Origin: Astragalus membranaceus
Lineage: Eukaryota > Streptophyta > Magnoliopsida > Fabales > Fabaceae
DNA length: 64,000 bases
Reading direction: 5' to 3'
Assembly (NCBI GenBank): GCA_039519185.1
Contig: CM076851.1
Coordinates: forward strand, 55,768,227 to 55,832,226
Below are positions 20,523 to 32,240 of the stretch, piece by piece; position 1 is the first letter of the stretch, and each line of letters opens with the position of its first letter. The notes beneath the pieces were generated by a model. The model saw only the letters and a list, made by a program, of their open reading frames with translations. It was not told the origin of the DNA and searched no databases. A program made the position numbers and the translations under genes.

Positions 20523-21075
20523 CTCTTTTTCTCTCTCTCCGAAGAAACTGCCTCTCTCTCCTCAAGCTCTCTCTCTGTGTGCGGCGCTGAGGTAAGGAGA
20601 GTATGGTATTAGGTTTTTAATTTGTCATTCGAAATACTCCTTCAGTTTATTTATTTTATTTTTTTTCTAATTCAGTTCACTAACTGCACCCCCATCTTTT
20701 TTGCTTCGCCCCTCCAGAAGCCCACAATCCGTGGGTTAATAGATCCGAAACAGAAACTGGGCCTTTACTGTTTACACCTCCTCTTTTAATAACACACCTC
20801 GTGTTTCTCTTTTTTTAAATTTTTTTTCCCTAAATAAATAGTTTCTTTCACGAACATATTTTTTTCCCAAATAACGAATAAACGTTATCCACTAAAAAAT
20901 AGTTTGTTACTAATGGCCACTCTGAGCTTAGCTTGTTTGACTGTTAATAACAACATCATTTCTTCAAACGAGTTATGAGTGACGGCCACTCTGAGTTTTA
21001 CTTGTTTGGTCGTCACGAATACCTCTCCCAATTTCAAAATAAATAAAAACACCAACAGAAAAATATTTTCTACCT

Positions 21076-21143
21076 AGAACTACGTAGCCTTTGATTCTCT
21101 ACCAGGAGATACGTAGGAGCAGGGTCACACCCCTGTCAAGCGC
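21076..21143 (+). other. Ogre hairpin module, Ogre-A copy 1
   Basis: Outer arms CTACGTA (21080-21086) and TACGTAG (21110-21116). Hairpin 1 is TCTCT-ACCA-GGAGA (21096-21109, one T.G pair). Hairpin 2 is CAGGG-TCACAC-CCCTG (21120-21135), followed by TCAAGCGC. Confidence 0.7.
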
Positions 21144-21222
21144 AAAAATAAACAATTTCCATTACCTTTCTTTCTTAATTCCATTTTACAAAAAACCACA
21201 AAATATGAATAGGGGACTAAGT

Positions 21223-21236
21223 CGACTGTACAGTCG
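21223..21236. repeat. GTAC palindrome CGACTGTACAGTCG, Ogre-A type 1
   Basis: Perfect 14-bp palindrome, repeated at 21732-21745, 32388-32401 and 58074-58087. It is flanked by AGGGGACTAAGT and GGTTAGTC. Confidence 0.9.
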
Positions 21237-21387
21237 GGTTAGTCTGCTTTTTAGGCCACTAATGAACCGTTACGGATCAGGTCCTAAAATCCCTATTTAA
21301 AATAAATAATTTCTAAATTAAAAAATACAAACACATCTCTTTCATTTCAAAAATCAAAAATCTCATTTTCAAAGTAGGGGATTAAGT

Positions 21388-21401
21388 CGGTCGTACGACC
21401 G
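21388..21401. repeat. GTAC palindrome CGGTCGTACGACCG, Ogre-A type 2
   Basis: Perfect 14-bp palindrome in nearly the same flanks as type 1 (AGGGGATTAAGT / GGTTAGTC). It is repeated at 21897-21910, 32553-32566 and 58239-58252. Confidence 0.9.
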
Positions 21402-21433
21402 GGTTAGTCGTCGTTTTAGGATAAGTGAACCGT

Positions 21434-21515
21434 GGTCCTTCAGAGCCCCAGCGCTCCTTCAGCCCTCAGCGGCCCTTCAGAGCCCCAGCGCTCCTTCAGA
21501 CCCCCAGTGGTCCTT
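21434..21515 (+). repeat. CCTTCAG short repeats in Ogre-A LTR
   Basis: CCTTCAGAGCCCCAGCGCT and CCTTCAGACCCCCAGTGGT alternate every 18-22 bases. Matching clusters lie at 21942-22027, 32598-32683 and 58285-58349. A longer, irregular cluster occurs in the Ogre-A internal region (28790-29310). Confidence 0.8.
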
Positions 21516-21583
21516 CAACACAGATCACACAGTCCTAAAACCCCTATATTAAAAAACACTAAACACACAAACTTTTTCTACCT

Positions 21584-21651
21584 AGAACTACGTAGCTTTT
21601 GATTCTCTACCAAGAGATACGTAGGAGCAGGGTCACACCCCTGTCAAGCGC
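21584..21651 (+). other. Ogre hairpin module, Ogre-A copy 2
   Basis: As copy 1, but hairpin 1 reads TCTCT-ACCA-AGAGA: the T.G pair of copy 1 is a T-A pair here. Confidence 0.7.
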
Positions 21652-22090
21652 AAAAATAAACAATTTCCATTACCTTTCTTTCTTAATTCCTTTTTTACAA
21701 AAAACCACAAAATATGAATAGGGGACTAAGTCGACTGTACAGTCGGGTTAGTCTGCTTTTTAGGCCACTAATGAACCGTTACGGATCAGGTCCTAAAATC
21801 CCTATTTAAAATAAATAATTTCTAAATTAAAAAATACAAACACATCTCTTTCATTTCAAAAATCAAAAATCTCATTTTCAAAGTAGGGGATTAAGTCGGT
21901 CGTACGACCGGATTAGTCATCGTTTTAGGATAAGTGAATTGTGGTCCTTCAGAGCCCCAATGCTCCTTCAGCCCTCAGTGGCCCTTCAGAGCCCCAGCGC
22001 TCCTTCAGACCCCCAGTGGTCCTTCAACACAGATCACACAGTCCTAAAACCCCTATATTAAAAAACACTAAACACACAAATTTTTCTACC

Positions 22091-22163
22091 AAGAACTACG
22101 TAGCTTTGATTTCTCCATCGCACCTGGAGATACGTAGGAGCAGGGGCCCACTCCTGTCAAGCA
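22091..22163 (+). other. Ogre hairpin module, Ogre-A copy 3 (diverged)
   Basis: Outer arms CTACGTA and TACGTAG. Hairpin 1 is TCTCCA-TCGCACC-TGGAGA. Hairpin 2 is CAGGGG-CCCA-CTCCTG with one G.T pair. The hairpin 1 loop matches Ogre-B, which suggests exchange between families. Confidence 0.7.
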
Positions 22164-22461
22164 CAAAAAATGAAAATTTTTATTAAGTCTCTTCCTTTCA
22201 ATAAAAGGGTAAAAATTAACAGTTTCAAAATTAACATTTTTTCCCACAACTAATTAGCAGGTAACCTTCCTTAGGAAGGATGTCGTGGGGTGCTAACACC
22301 TTCCCCATGCATAACCAACTCCCGAGCCCTAATCTGGTCTCAAGGACCCTTATCCATTCCAAAAGGGATTTTCCAATGTTTGCCCTTAAACTAAACTTTG
22401 GTGGCGGCTTCATTTTTGAACCTTCGAGGAATCCTCACCCGGATTTTTCGGTCGCTACAGC

Positions 22462-22479
22462 TAGCGACTCCACTGGGGA
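22462..22479 (+). promoter_or_regulatory. Ogre-A primer-binding site (tRNA-Arg type)
   Basis: TAGCGACTCCACTGGGGA, two bases after the LTR end. It resembles TGGCGACTCCAGTGGGAA of Ogre-B and the site I recall as tRNA-Arg for Ogre elements. The second base, A instead of G, is a mismatch to the invariant CCA end of a tRNA. Confidence 0.75.
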
Positions 22480-25400
22480 CATTTTAGAGAGTCAAGCCTA
22501 GTCTAATTAGTTGTAGGATTAATTATTGATTTAATGTTTATTTTTACCCTATCCTTTTGTCTTTTATTCTTGCATATTATATTATTTTCATGTGATATGT
22601 AAACCTTAGGATAGAAGACCATTATATTTGTATATGTGATTATTCTTTTATTTTATTGCCAATTATATTCTTTTATGTATATAAACCCTAGGGTAGAAGA
22701 CTATTATTGTTGTATGTGTGTTTGTTTGTTTTGCAGCTTGGGGGGGTATTCCTGATATTTTGCTCCTTCACACACTCCACTATCACACTTTTACACACAC
22801 GTAGGAATAGTCCTATACCCGGACTAGAGCATAAACTAGGTTAGAACGAGACTGCGTAGTAATGGCCCTCTGGATGTACGTCCAGCTCAGTGGTTACGAA
22901 AGTCTCACCTAGAGTTTGGTCCCTTCGAGGGTGCTATCACTTCTAATAGCTTGCCTATTGTTGTGGCTAGCGTTCTCGAACGGGGTCGTTGGCTCTAGGA
23001 ACCTTATTAGGACCTTGTAGAGCTACCCTTTGAAAGGTTCACTCAGTAGAAAGAATCTTAGATCTATTCTCAAAGGAACCCTTTTTAGGACACAAAGGAG
23101 CTTCATCCCGTCGCATTCAAACAAGCATAGATACATTTCCTTCCCATTTTTTTTTGAAAAAAAACCAAAAATCATATTTCATTTGTTCTAGCTATTTTCT
23201 TTTCTTGAAACATGTCTCATGCATTCTTATTTTATTTTGCATATAATAAAAACAAATCTCTAAATATATCGTTTTCCATACATTTCAATGACCGCCGGGG
23301 AATTACAAAACTTTTTAAAAAAGGTTGATGAAAGTATAATAAAAAACCATTTGAAAGTCAGACCCTAGAATCATACTTTAATAAAAAGTTTTGGAATCCC
23401 CGACGAGATGAATAAAACCATACATTCACATCTCACGCACATTCATTCATTCAATCAAAGGCGAGCTGGTTCACCAATACTCATGCATCTGTCTTTCCGT
23501 TCCAAGAACAATAAAAATATTCAAAATCATGTCAAGCATCATGTTCTCTTTCCTTTCTATGCATAAAAAAAATCACTGCGAGTGTCATGCATTTTATTTC
23601 CTCGCACAAAAAAGAGTAATTTTTAGTCATATAACGGGAGCATCTCAACATGCACCGAAATTCATACATAATCATTCAAAATAATTATCACATAGTGTAG
23701 GCATCACATCATTTGTAAAGTCATGCATTACATTTCAAAAAAAACATATCATTCATACATCATTTTCCCTCATGTTGTCATCCTAGTTTAAATGCATTCA
23801 CTCCATGTTCGTGTATCATTTTCCCAAATAAAATAAAAAAAATCACTTCATTATTAGTGTATAATTCGTCATCGAATAAATCAAAAATAAGAGTCTGCAT
23901 ACATGTTGCATTATCTCTTGAAAAATAAAAATAATTGCATTAGGATCAAACATTTATTTCTTCATGCATACATGCATTTGCATTTTTCATACATATCCGT
24001 CATCATGGGCATCATATTTTGCTAGAAAATAAAAAAATCACCATAGAACGAATCACTTGTTCTCATGGTACTAACATGCATAGCATCATCATCCAAAAAA
24101 ACAAAGACACTACATATTTGCCCAACTTGCATCATCTTGCATACTCATATAGAAAAAATATACTATATTCATTACTCCTCTTCGTGCAAAAAATATAAAA
24201 ATAAAAACAAAAGCTCTTCATTCTTAACCACCTCGAATGCATTAGTCATCTTGCACGCATCATTTCCAAATAAAACAAAGTAAAAAAATAATGCCACTTT
24301 CTTGCATTATTCATCAGCATATTGCAATGCCTCCGAAAAATCATTTTTGGATAGTCAATCTTTTCAAGTGATCATTCACATCTCATGCATCTGCATCACG
24401 CAACATCATTTGTTCATTCATGCATTTTTTTTCCTAAAAAAGAGATAATAGAATAAACCACGAGCACAATTAAAAAAAAATTGTGATAAGCATTGGAATA
24501 TCTCATTTAGCATGCACTTCCATTCACAAAAAATCATCACCAAATAATGTAGACATTTCATCATTTGCAACATCATGAGATGCATGTAAAAACATATCAT
24601 TCATACATCATTTCACTCCTCCTAATAAATAAAAAACCGCTATTTCATCGATCATTCATGCGTCATTTCATTCCTTATTTCAGCATGCATCATTTCACAA
24701 AAATTATGAGGCCCTGCATCAACCACATGCTGTATTGCCCAAAAAAAAAATCATTTAGAATAATTGGTCTTTCCAAGTGATCATGCATGCGCGCATTTTA
24801 TGCATTTGCATCTGCATTTTCATCATGCATATCTATCACCATGTGTTTATTCATGCATTAGGACACAAGGGGCATGTAATTTATTTATCCTCGTTGCATG
24901 AGTATAGTTAATCTTTTAACTAGAAAAAATCATCATGCATTCATAATAGGAGTAAAATCATTGGTCTTTTCAAGTGGTCAGTTCCTCCATGCACTTCATA
25001 CATTTGCATTTTCATCGTACATATCCATCATCGTCTTCCAAAACAAAACAAAAAACAAAAATATATCATCACTCTTTTTCATGCATCATTGAGCATCCAA
25101 TAAAAATGAGAATTTGTGACTTTGCATCCTTCACACGTTGCATTGCCTACAAAGATCATTTAGAATCATTGGTTTATTTCCAAATGATCGTGCATTCACG
25201 TGTTTCCTGCATTTGCATTTTCATCACGCATATACATGATCATGTGTTCATCCATACAAAAAAAAAACATGAGCATTGCTGCTTCAAAAAAATGGATGAG
25301 AGATGAGACGAAATTGATTATTTTTCTTTGGAAAAGTTTTAGCTATACAAAACACGGTCAAACTCAGTTGCAAACTCAAGGTGTTTTCGAGACACTCAAT

Positions 25401-28400
25401 TTTCAAAGATTTTGCAGCTCGTTCACAAATTTTTACCAGCAAAACGATGCATCTCATCAGTCCCATGATAAACAATCAAAATGGTCCATTTTGTTAACCA
25501 ATGTGTTATCAAAAATTTCTTCTATCATGTCGCTAACTATGTTAACTCTCTGTGAAGCATTCGTATAGTGAACTTGTATGCAACACGCATTTACTCTTGT
25601 TTGATTCAGTTAGTGTCCGTATCTTTCCCATCATCATTCCTTGTTCATGTCCAGTCCCACCCCGACCATCCCATAAGGTGCATATTCTCCACACAAGTAC
25701 CTAGTTAACCATTTGGTTTGTTCCCAATGATGAAATTTCACGAGCTAACACTTTAGGCCCCAAGCTGGGGCAAATTTATGATCACTAGATATCTTGTCAA
25801 CATTGTATTCCCTTGATGTAAGTCTTTTGCAAAAAAAATCAAATAAGCCTGTTAGGTTGAAAACTCGCAAGAGCAGCCTAAGCAAAAATTAGGGCCAATA
25901 AAAGAAATAAAGAGAAAAAGAGCGGATATATAAAAATAAATAATTTTTGTCCTTGAATTAATTTTTGAGAAAAACAAGCAATCATGATTTGAAATAAAGT
26001 TTGGTCGTCTTCCCGTATCCTCAAAAAAAAATCTTTACTACCCCTTTGAGCCAAAAAAAAAAAATCAAAAAATCTTTCAGTCACCCTAGACAATGATCAA
26101 TTCCACATAAAAAATGGTGTGTCACTTTTATCAGCTCACTCTACTCAAAAAAAAAAAGAAAAAAAAGATCACAAAAAATATGAAATTCAAAAAAGAGGAT
26201 TGAAAAAGAAATCCTCAAAAAGAAAAAAGCAAAAGCAGTAGAAATTGTGAGCTGATACATAATATCACCAAACACAGAAGATATCCTTGTCCGAATAAAT
26301 CCTCAAACACTTCTTGGGCCTAATTATCATTTCTTTTATAAAACCCAAATCATTGGCCTCAAACACTTCGCTGAACCTACTTATCTTTTTAAAAAAGGTC
26401 ATCGTATCAATAAACCATCAAACACCCCCTTAGGCCGAATTATCATTTCCTCCACAACCCCATAACCATTGACCATGTTATAAACCTTTCTTTCATAAAC
26501 CTCTAAACACTGCCCACATTACAAAGACCATGCTGATCTGTGGCTCATCACTTTTATTTTCTCAAAGATTTAATTTTAGGACAAGTAAGTTTATTTATTT
26601 ACAATATATTTGCTCAAAAAAAAATCAAAAAAGAGGATAAAAAAAAGAAAAAAAGAAAAAAAACCGAAAGGGCTTGCACTCCAATGTTCATTCAAATCGC
26701 ACTGATATCAAGACAAGGTTTAGTGATCACCAATTGAAATTCTCATCATATCAAAAAACTCAAGACTGTCACAGTCTTTGGGATTCACCTAAAAGAGAAC
26801 CAAAAGTTTATACTAGGACCATCACCTAGATCCCAAAGTGGGGCATACCTTCCACCTTTCATGCTTCTTGAGCTTGGAAAATGTCCGGCATCCATCCCAT
26901 TCATATACCCCATCCAATCCATACGACCAATTCCAAAGACCCATGACCCTAACTCGATTACCTTTCATAACCCCACTAAAAGCAATCATTTAAATATCAG
27001 TCCAAAGTGGGACAATCCCGTCACTCTTCACTTCACCTAAAGCCGGGGAAATTTGCCCTACACCCATCTCATCCGCTTGTCATATCCACATCCACAAAAC
27101 CATGTCGAGGCATCTTCTCAACCCATTATCCTAAACACAACCTTTCGCAATGTTACTCCAGTCGGGGCAACCTTGCTCTCGTCAAGATTGGGGCAACACC
27201 AAACGTCATGGGTTGAGATAAAATCCCTCGTTTGCCACCCTTCATTCCAAAGTCATGGTATTCCCAGCTAATTGTTTCCTCCGCACCCCTTGCTGTTGTC
27301 ATCACTAGACAGGGGCAGACTATTCGCTCACCTTCATCAACTCTAAATTGGGGCAGTCCTACATTTCTCGAGTTGGGGAGAACCTACCCTTTCATGACTT
27401 TGGCCAAAAACCTATCACGTGTCATACCTGTCATACCCTAGATCAAGAACTGAGTTAACTGACTCATTCATCTATATTTGCACTATTATGCATATTTGCT
27501 AAACAGTGCTTCAAAGAGAGAAAACACAAGTTAATAACGTGATACTGAAAATTCACTCTGTTAACTTTGAGGACCTAAATTTCAATCATCTTGGGACACC
27601 ATCATAGGAGAGCAGAATAAGCAAGTTTGCAAATATAGCCAATCACTTTTGCACATCAGTGTCTGTGAATAACGACTTCGAGATTGTCATGATTATTTCA
27701 AAAGATTCACTTCTTTTCCTCTCGCATCAAAAATCTCATTTCTCATCATTACAAAAAAGAAAAAAACATTTCTGCATCATCAACCAAATCATAGCATAAA
27801 TCATTCCACCATGCAATCATGCATCTACCATAGCACCTGCACCTAAGCAGCAGATCTGCATTCACATGTCATCTACCGTCGCATACACGGCTTATCAATT
27901 TATGTTTTCGATCAACTTCAGCATCCATCATTCACGGGTTTTTTGTAGTCCATTTACTTTCGCATTGCACATTCATCACATTCCATGCATAACATTTTTG
28001 CACCAATCATGTCATTTACCATGCGTTCATGTGCTTCCTTTTATTCACCATAGCATACAATCATTACAATCACATTCATATCTCATCTGCATCCACAATC
28101 GTTTGTCGACTTTCTCATTCCATCAGTTACAACACCCATTGTCTGCCCCATTTCATTCATCATCAGGTACCAATCATTGCACGTTCGTCACATGCATAAC
28201 ATTGTTTACTTCGATAGATGTGCCAAGTGCCGGTCTCATCGTTGCCCCAAAAAAAAGTTTTTTTTACATCACTAATCATATCATTGTACCATGCATTCGC
28301 GTGTTTTCCTTTATTCACCATGGTATTGGCACCAAAGCATTACATTTGCATCACATTCGCACTTTGCATTTCATACATTCATTATATAATAAGGAAAAAA

Positions 28401-29445
28401 AGGCAAAAAAAAAGCAAAAAGAGAAAAATCGTTCATTCCATTACATTCAGCATTCCACCAGAATTAACCAGCATAATCACATTCATATCTTATCTGCATT
28501 CACATACGTTGTTTGTCAACCTCCATGTCCTATCAACTTCAACTCACATCATCTGCCACGTTTCATTCATCCCATCGGACACCTACCATTTCACATACCT
28601 ATATTGCACGCATACATCATTCATTGCATTTTTAGACATGCCAAATATAGATAGCTTTTCCCTTCTCAGGCAAATGCATTCATTAGGTATGTTCTAGGCA
28701 AGTACGCCATGTGTCAATCCAAATAGTTTGTTCCCTCAAAGTCGGTGCTCCAAGCGCTGGTCTCATATCATAATTCAGAGTCCCAGTACTCTTGCTGACC
28801 CCCAGTGGTCCTTCAGAGCCCAAGCGCTCCTTCAGACCATCAATGGTCCTTCAATCCAGATCGCACGTCGCGTTATCGAGCAACCGACGGATCATCCGAC
28901 CCCAGGTCCTTCAGTTCAGTTCGAATTAGCACGTCAAAGCAACGACTTCAAACTCTACCTTCAGATCATTATGTCGACACTGAGCGCGACCAATCATCCG
29001 ACCCCAGGTCCTTCAGACTAGCTGTGTCCGCCTAAAAAACATAGTGCACATCCTTCGAGGTGCGCAAATCAGGTCAACGACCTGACCTTGCCCCATGGCC
29101 GCTCGAAAAAGGCCACCCCCAAGCAGACCGTTTTACTAGTACCATTGCTAGTTTGCGCTCCATCAGACCCAGGGGTCCATCAGGCTTAGGCATGCCCTTC
29201 AGACCTCGTCGGTCCTTCAGTTTAACTCCAATCATTGCGCCCAGCATCGACTGCGAATTAGACCATCAGAGCCCAGTGCTCCTTCAGATCCCCGGTGATC
29301 CTTATTTACTTTTATTCTATGTCAACCCATTATTCTTCAATAATTTCTAAAAAAATAATCTTGACAAAATTAGTGTCTTTTTATCTTCATTTCTATTTTA
29401 TTGGAGAAATTTGGAAACCCTTCATATTTCCTAGTAAAATATAAA
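22480..29445 (+). other. Ogre-A internal region, no coding sequence
   Basis: I find no gag, protease, RT or integrase motif on either strand. 22480-23300 is leader-like. 23300-25560 and 27720-28690 are A/T-rich, with very many CATGCAT, CATTTGCAT and TTCATCATGC motifs. 25650-27480 consists of 3' UTR blocks containing GGGGCA repeats, and it aligns with Ogre-B 3' UTR on the minus strand (46940-46675 and 38165-37880). The 262-codon open frame at 27866-28654 is a translation of the CAT-rich repeats. Confidence 0.75.
28790..29310 (+). repeat. CCTTCAG-type repeats in Ogre-A 3' UTR
   Basis: Units such as TCCTTCAGAYC and CCATCAGACCC recur irregularly with intervening CCCAGTGGTCC and CCCAGGTCC. They resemble the LTR clusters at 21434-21515, so one short motif has spread to both LTR and UTR. 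Confidence 0.7.
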
Positions 29446-29459
29446 TAGAGAGGGGCAGC
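29446..29459 (+). promoter_or_regulatory. Ogre-A polypurine tract
   Basis: TAGAGAGGGGCAGC directly before TGTCATACCC, the start of the 3' LTR. Confidence 0.8.
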
Positions 29460-29498
29460 TGTCATACCCTAATTTTGTCCGGCTAATTTAAAGCTTAC

Positions 29499-30766
29499 TG
29501 ATAAGTCATATTTTAGTGTGTTTTTAGTATTTATTTTAAGTAATTTATTTGATGTTTTGATTCTATTTTAGAACTATTTTACTACCTATTGTTAGTTTTT
29601 ATTCTCAGGGTTAATTATGGAGCAAATGAGGAAATTTGATGTTTAAAGAGCAAGGATCAAAAGACAATAGGATGGAGAAAAGAATCAAGTAATATAAAAG
29701 TGGAAAAATCAGCCATGAATTCAAAAGATGTTACAAACTCTTCCCATTCTCATCTTTATGGATTGTAATTCGAATTTAGTGCTGATGTTACAAACTCTTC
29801 TCATTCTCATCTTTATGGATTGTAATTCAAATTTAGTGCTTTGTCTACTGATCCTAGACTATAAAAAGGGCCTCAATGTAGCTTCATACTCATCTTTTAC
29901 CATTGGAGTTTAAGTTCAAAGTTTAATCAAAGTTCTTGCGTTTTGTTAAGGTTTTGCTCTTTATATTCTTGCACTTTTATTTTCTTGTTATTTACATTCT
30001 GTTATTTTCATTATGCAATTCTCTTCTACTCCCTTGTCTACTATGATCATGAGTGAGTAGACTTCTCTAGTCTTGGGATTATGGGAAACAATCCAATATG
30101 ATGGGTCCCTAAATAACTCCAAGACTAAACCCTATTTTATTTGAGTTTGGGTTTTAATCTAATTTCGTCAAGCAAATTGTATAACTCAAATGTCAAGTGA
30201 AGGACCGAAAGGTGAAGCTTGACATTGGAACAAATGAAATTAGACAAGGTCAATCAAAGCATGAGAATAGCGGTGATAACCTTGGGACAATAAGGCGGTG
30301 CTTAATGGGTTTGGCAATGATCAACCATGAGAATAGGCTTGATCATTGTTTCGAGACACGTTCTTGTATTCCGAAAGGAAACTTGAATTACACCAAAAGA
30401 ATGCCTTGTCCTTAAAAACAAACTTAATAATAGGGGATAGTTAAAGGGTTATTTTCCGTCATTGAGATTTAACCATAATCCTGGGGCGCTTTTTATTCTA
30501 ATTTAAATCAAACCAAATTTTACTAAATCATTCCGTTTCAACTAATCATCACTAAAAACTAGATTGGTAATCACATATAACTCCCTGCGGATCGATATTT
30601 TTACTACGCGATAGAACCGTATACTTGCGGCCTATCAAGTTTTTGGCGCCGTTGCCGGGGAGTTAGTGATATTAATCGATTTTTTTGGTACCGGTTAGAC
30701 TGAAATATTTTTTTCTTTTATTTTATTTTCTTATTCTCTCCTTCTTTGAATCGAATTATTGCAAAC
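29499..30766 (+). mobile_element. Athila-2 remnant (5' LTR, primer site, 5' leader only)
   Basis: The LTR 29499-30637 (1139 bp) starts TGATAAGTCATATTTTAG and ends GGCCTATCA. It is followed by a perfect tRNA-Asp primer site and about 106 bases of leader, after which Ogre-A LTR sequence resumes. All coding sequence and the 3' LTR are gone, together with about 465 bp of the host LTR, so this is a deletion remnant and not a fresh insertion. Confidence 0.82.
30644..30660 (+). promoter_or_regulatory. Athila-2 primer-binding site, tRNA-Asp
   Basis: TGGCGCCGTTGCCGGGG, exact complement of the plant tRNA-Asp 3' end. It is the plus-strand counterpart of 4105-4121. Confidence 0.93.
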
Positions 30767-31008
30767 AATGCTGGCCTTGCAAACAGCATACCACCACCTC
30801 TGCTCCACTACTCTGCCTTCTCTGCAAAAGCATAACAGCACCATTTTTGTCCCATTAATTTACTATTCTATAAAAAACTCAGCTGAGAGACAGATGGGGG
30901 GGACGAAGACGCAGTGACACAGAAACACAGCCACACAGGGGGTCAGAAATCAAAAACAAAAAACAAAAAAAAAGGAAAAAGGGAAAAAAGGAGGTTGAAG
31001 CTCTCCAT

Positions 31009-31689
31009 ATGGTGGCCACCATCGTGACCATCAAGGTCAACCACAGCCACCGCCGCAACAAAACACCATCACGACCTCACCTCCACCATAATCTTCACCA
31101 TCAACCACCGCGGCTAGCCCCAGTCACCACCAGCCTTGAACCACCACCCAAATGCTCCTTCGTACCCCTTCTCCTCTTCGTTCGCAAAAACAGCCGTAAA
31201 ACTCCCAACAACCCAAAATGCCACCAAACAGTCCCACCCCTCTCTGTAAATCGCCGCATCACCACCCACTACCACACCGTCCACCACCCCCTGCAACCAC
31301 CTAAAACCACCGCGACCACCCTTGGTCATCTTTCAACCACCGTAGCCCGCGTCATCACCATAACCACCCTCACCATCGCGAATCCAAAACACTACCACCT
31401 CCGTCGCTCCTCTCGCTCACTCCACCGTAGCCCAGCCGCCAAAAACCGTAACCCAGCCGCAAAAACCGTAGCCAAGTCGTCAACCCATATACGCTGTCAG
31501 AATCACCAAAACCCCTTGCGCCTTTCTCCTCGTCATCGCCGGCCATGGATCCACCGTGAAGCCTCCTCTTCCGCTCCCCGTCGTATTTCTCTCTCCCTCG
31601 CCGCCGTTCGCATCGCCACCGCCATCTCTGTTTTCTCACTCCCTCAACCTCGCGAATCTCGCCCACTCTATTTCCCTCACCGCCGGTGA
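31009..31689 (+). CDS. Unknown LTR leader ORF, 3' LTR copy, 226 aa
   Basis: Copy of the frame at 19857-20522 in the 3' LTR. It differs by scattered substitutions and a slightly different start, and the frame stays open. Because both LTRs derive from one template, this shows only that no frame-breaking change has occurred since insertion. Confidence 0.28.
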   Translation: MVATIVTIKVNHSHRRNKTPSRPHLHHNLHHQPPRLAPVTTSLEPPPKCSFVPLLLFVRKNSRKTPNNPKCHQTVPPLSVNRRITTHYHTVHHPLQPPKTTATTLGHLSTTVARVITITTLTIANPKHYHLRRSSRSLHRSPAAKNRNPAAKTVAKSSTHIRCQNHQNPLRLSPRHRRPWIHREASSSAPRRISLSLAAVRIATAISVFSLPQPRESRPLYFPHRR

Positions 31690-32240
31690 CTCTTTTTCTC
31701 TCTCTCCGAAGAAACTGCCTCTCTCTCCTCAAGCTCTCTCTCTGTGTGCGGCGCTGAGGTAAGGAGAGTTTGGTATTAGGTTTTTAATTTGTCATTCGAA
31801 ATACTCCTTCAGTTTATTTATTTTATTTTTTTCTAATTCAGTTCACTAACTGCACCCCCATCTTTTTTGCTTCGCCCCCCCAGAAGCCCACAATCCGTGG
31901 GTTAATAGATCCGAAACAGAAACTGGGCCTTTACTGTTTACACCTCCTCTTTTAATAACACACCCCGTGTTTCTCTTTTTTTAAATTTTTTTCCCTAAAT
32001 AAATAGTTTCTTTCACGAACATATTTTTTTCCCAAATAACGAATAAACGTTATCCACTAAAAAATAGTTTGTTACTAATGGCCACTCTGAGCTTAGCTTG
32101 TTTGACCGTTAATAACAACATCAGTTCTTCAAACGAGTTATGAGTGACGGCCACTCTGAGTTTTACTTGTTTGGTCGTCACGAATACCTCTCCCAATTTC
32201 AAAATAAATAAAAACACCAACAGACAAATATTTTCTACCT

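Larger units (their letters stand above)
21065..22080 (+). repeat. 508-bp tandem duplication inside the Ogre-A LTR
   Basis: 21065-21572 and 21573-22080 are near-identical. Each unit holds one hairpin module, CGACTGTACAGTCG, CGGTCGTACGACCG and the CCTTCAG repeats. A third, shorter and more diverged unit starts at 22081. The 3' LTR has the same arrangement (from 32230 and from 32738), so the duplication predates this insertion. Confidence 0.85.
19073..22459 (+). repeat. Ogre-A 5' LTR (3387 bp)
   Basis: It starts CGTCATACCC, where the 3' LTR has TGTCATACCC, so the first T has mutated. It ends GGTCGCTACA before the primer site. It holds a TATA box, a 221-codon open frame, a 508-bp tandem duplication with a third partial copy, three hairpin modules, four GTAC palindromes and CCTTCAG repeats. 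Its last 230 bases (GGGGTGCTAACACCTTCCC, then CGAGCCCTAATCTGGTC) match the LTR end of Ogre-B, which ties the two elements to one family. Confidence 0.85.

Noticed and set aside
27866..28654. 262-codon plus-strand frame
   Set aside because: It translates CAT- and CATTT-rich repeats into a His/Ile/Ser/Phe-rich chain without any domain, and lies in the non-coding Ogre-A interior.
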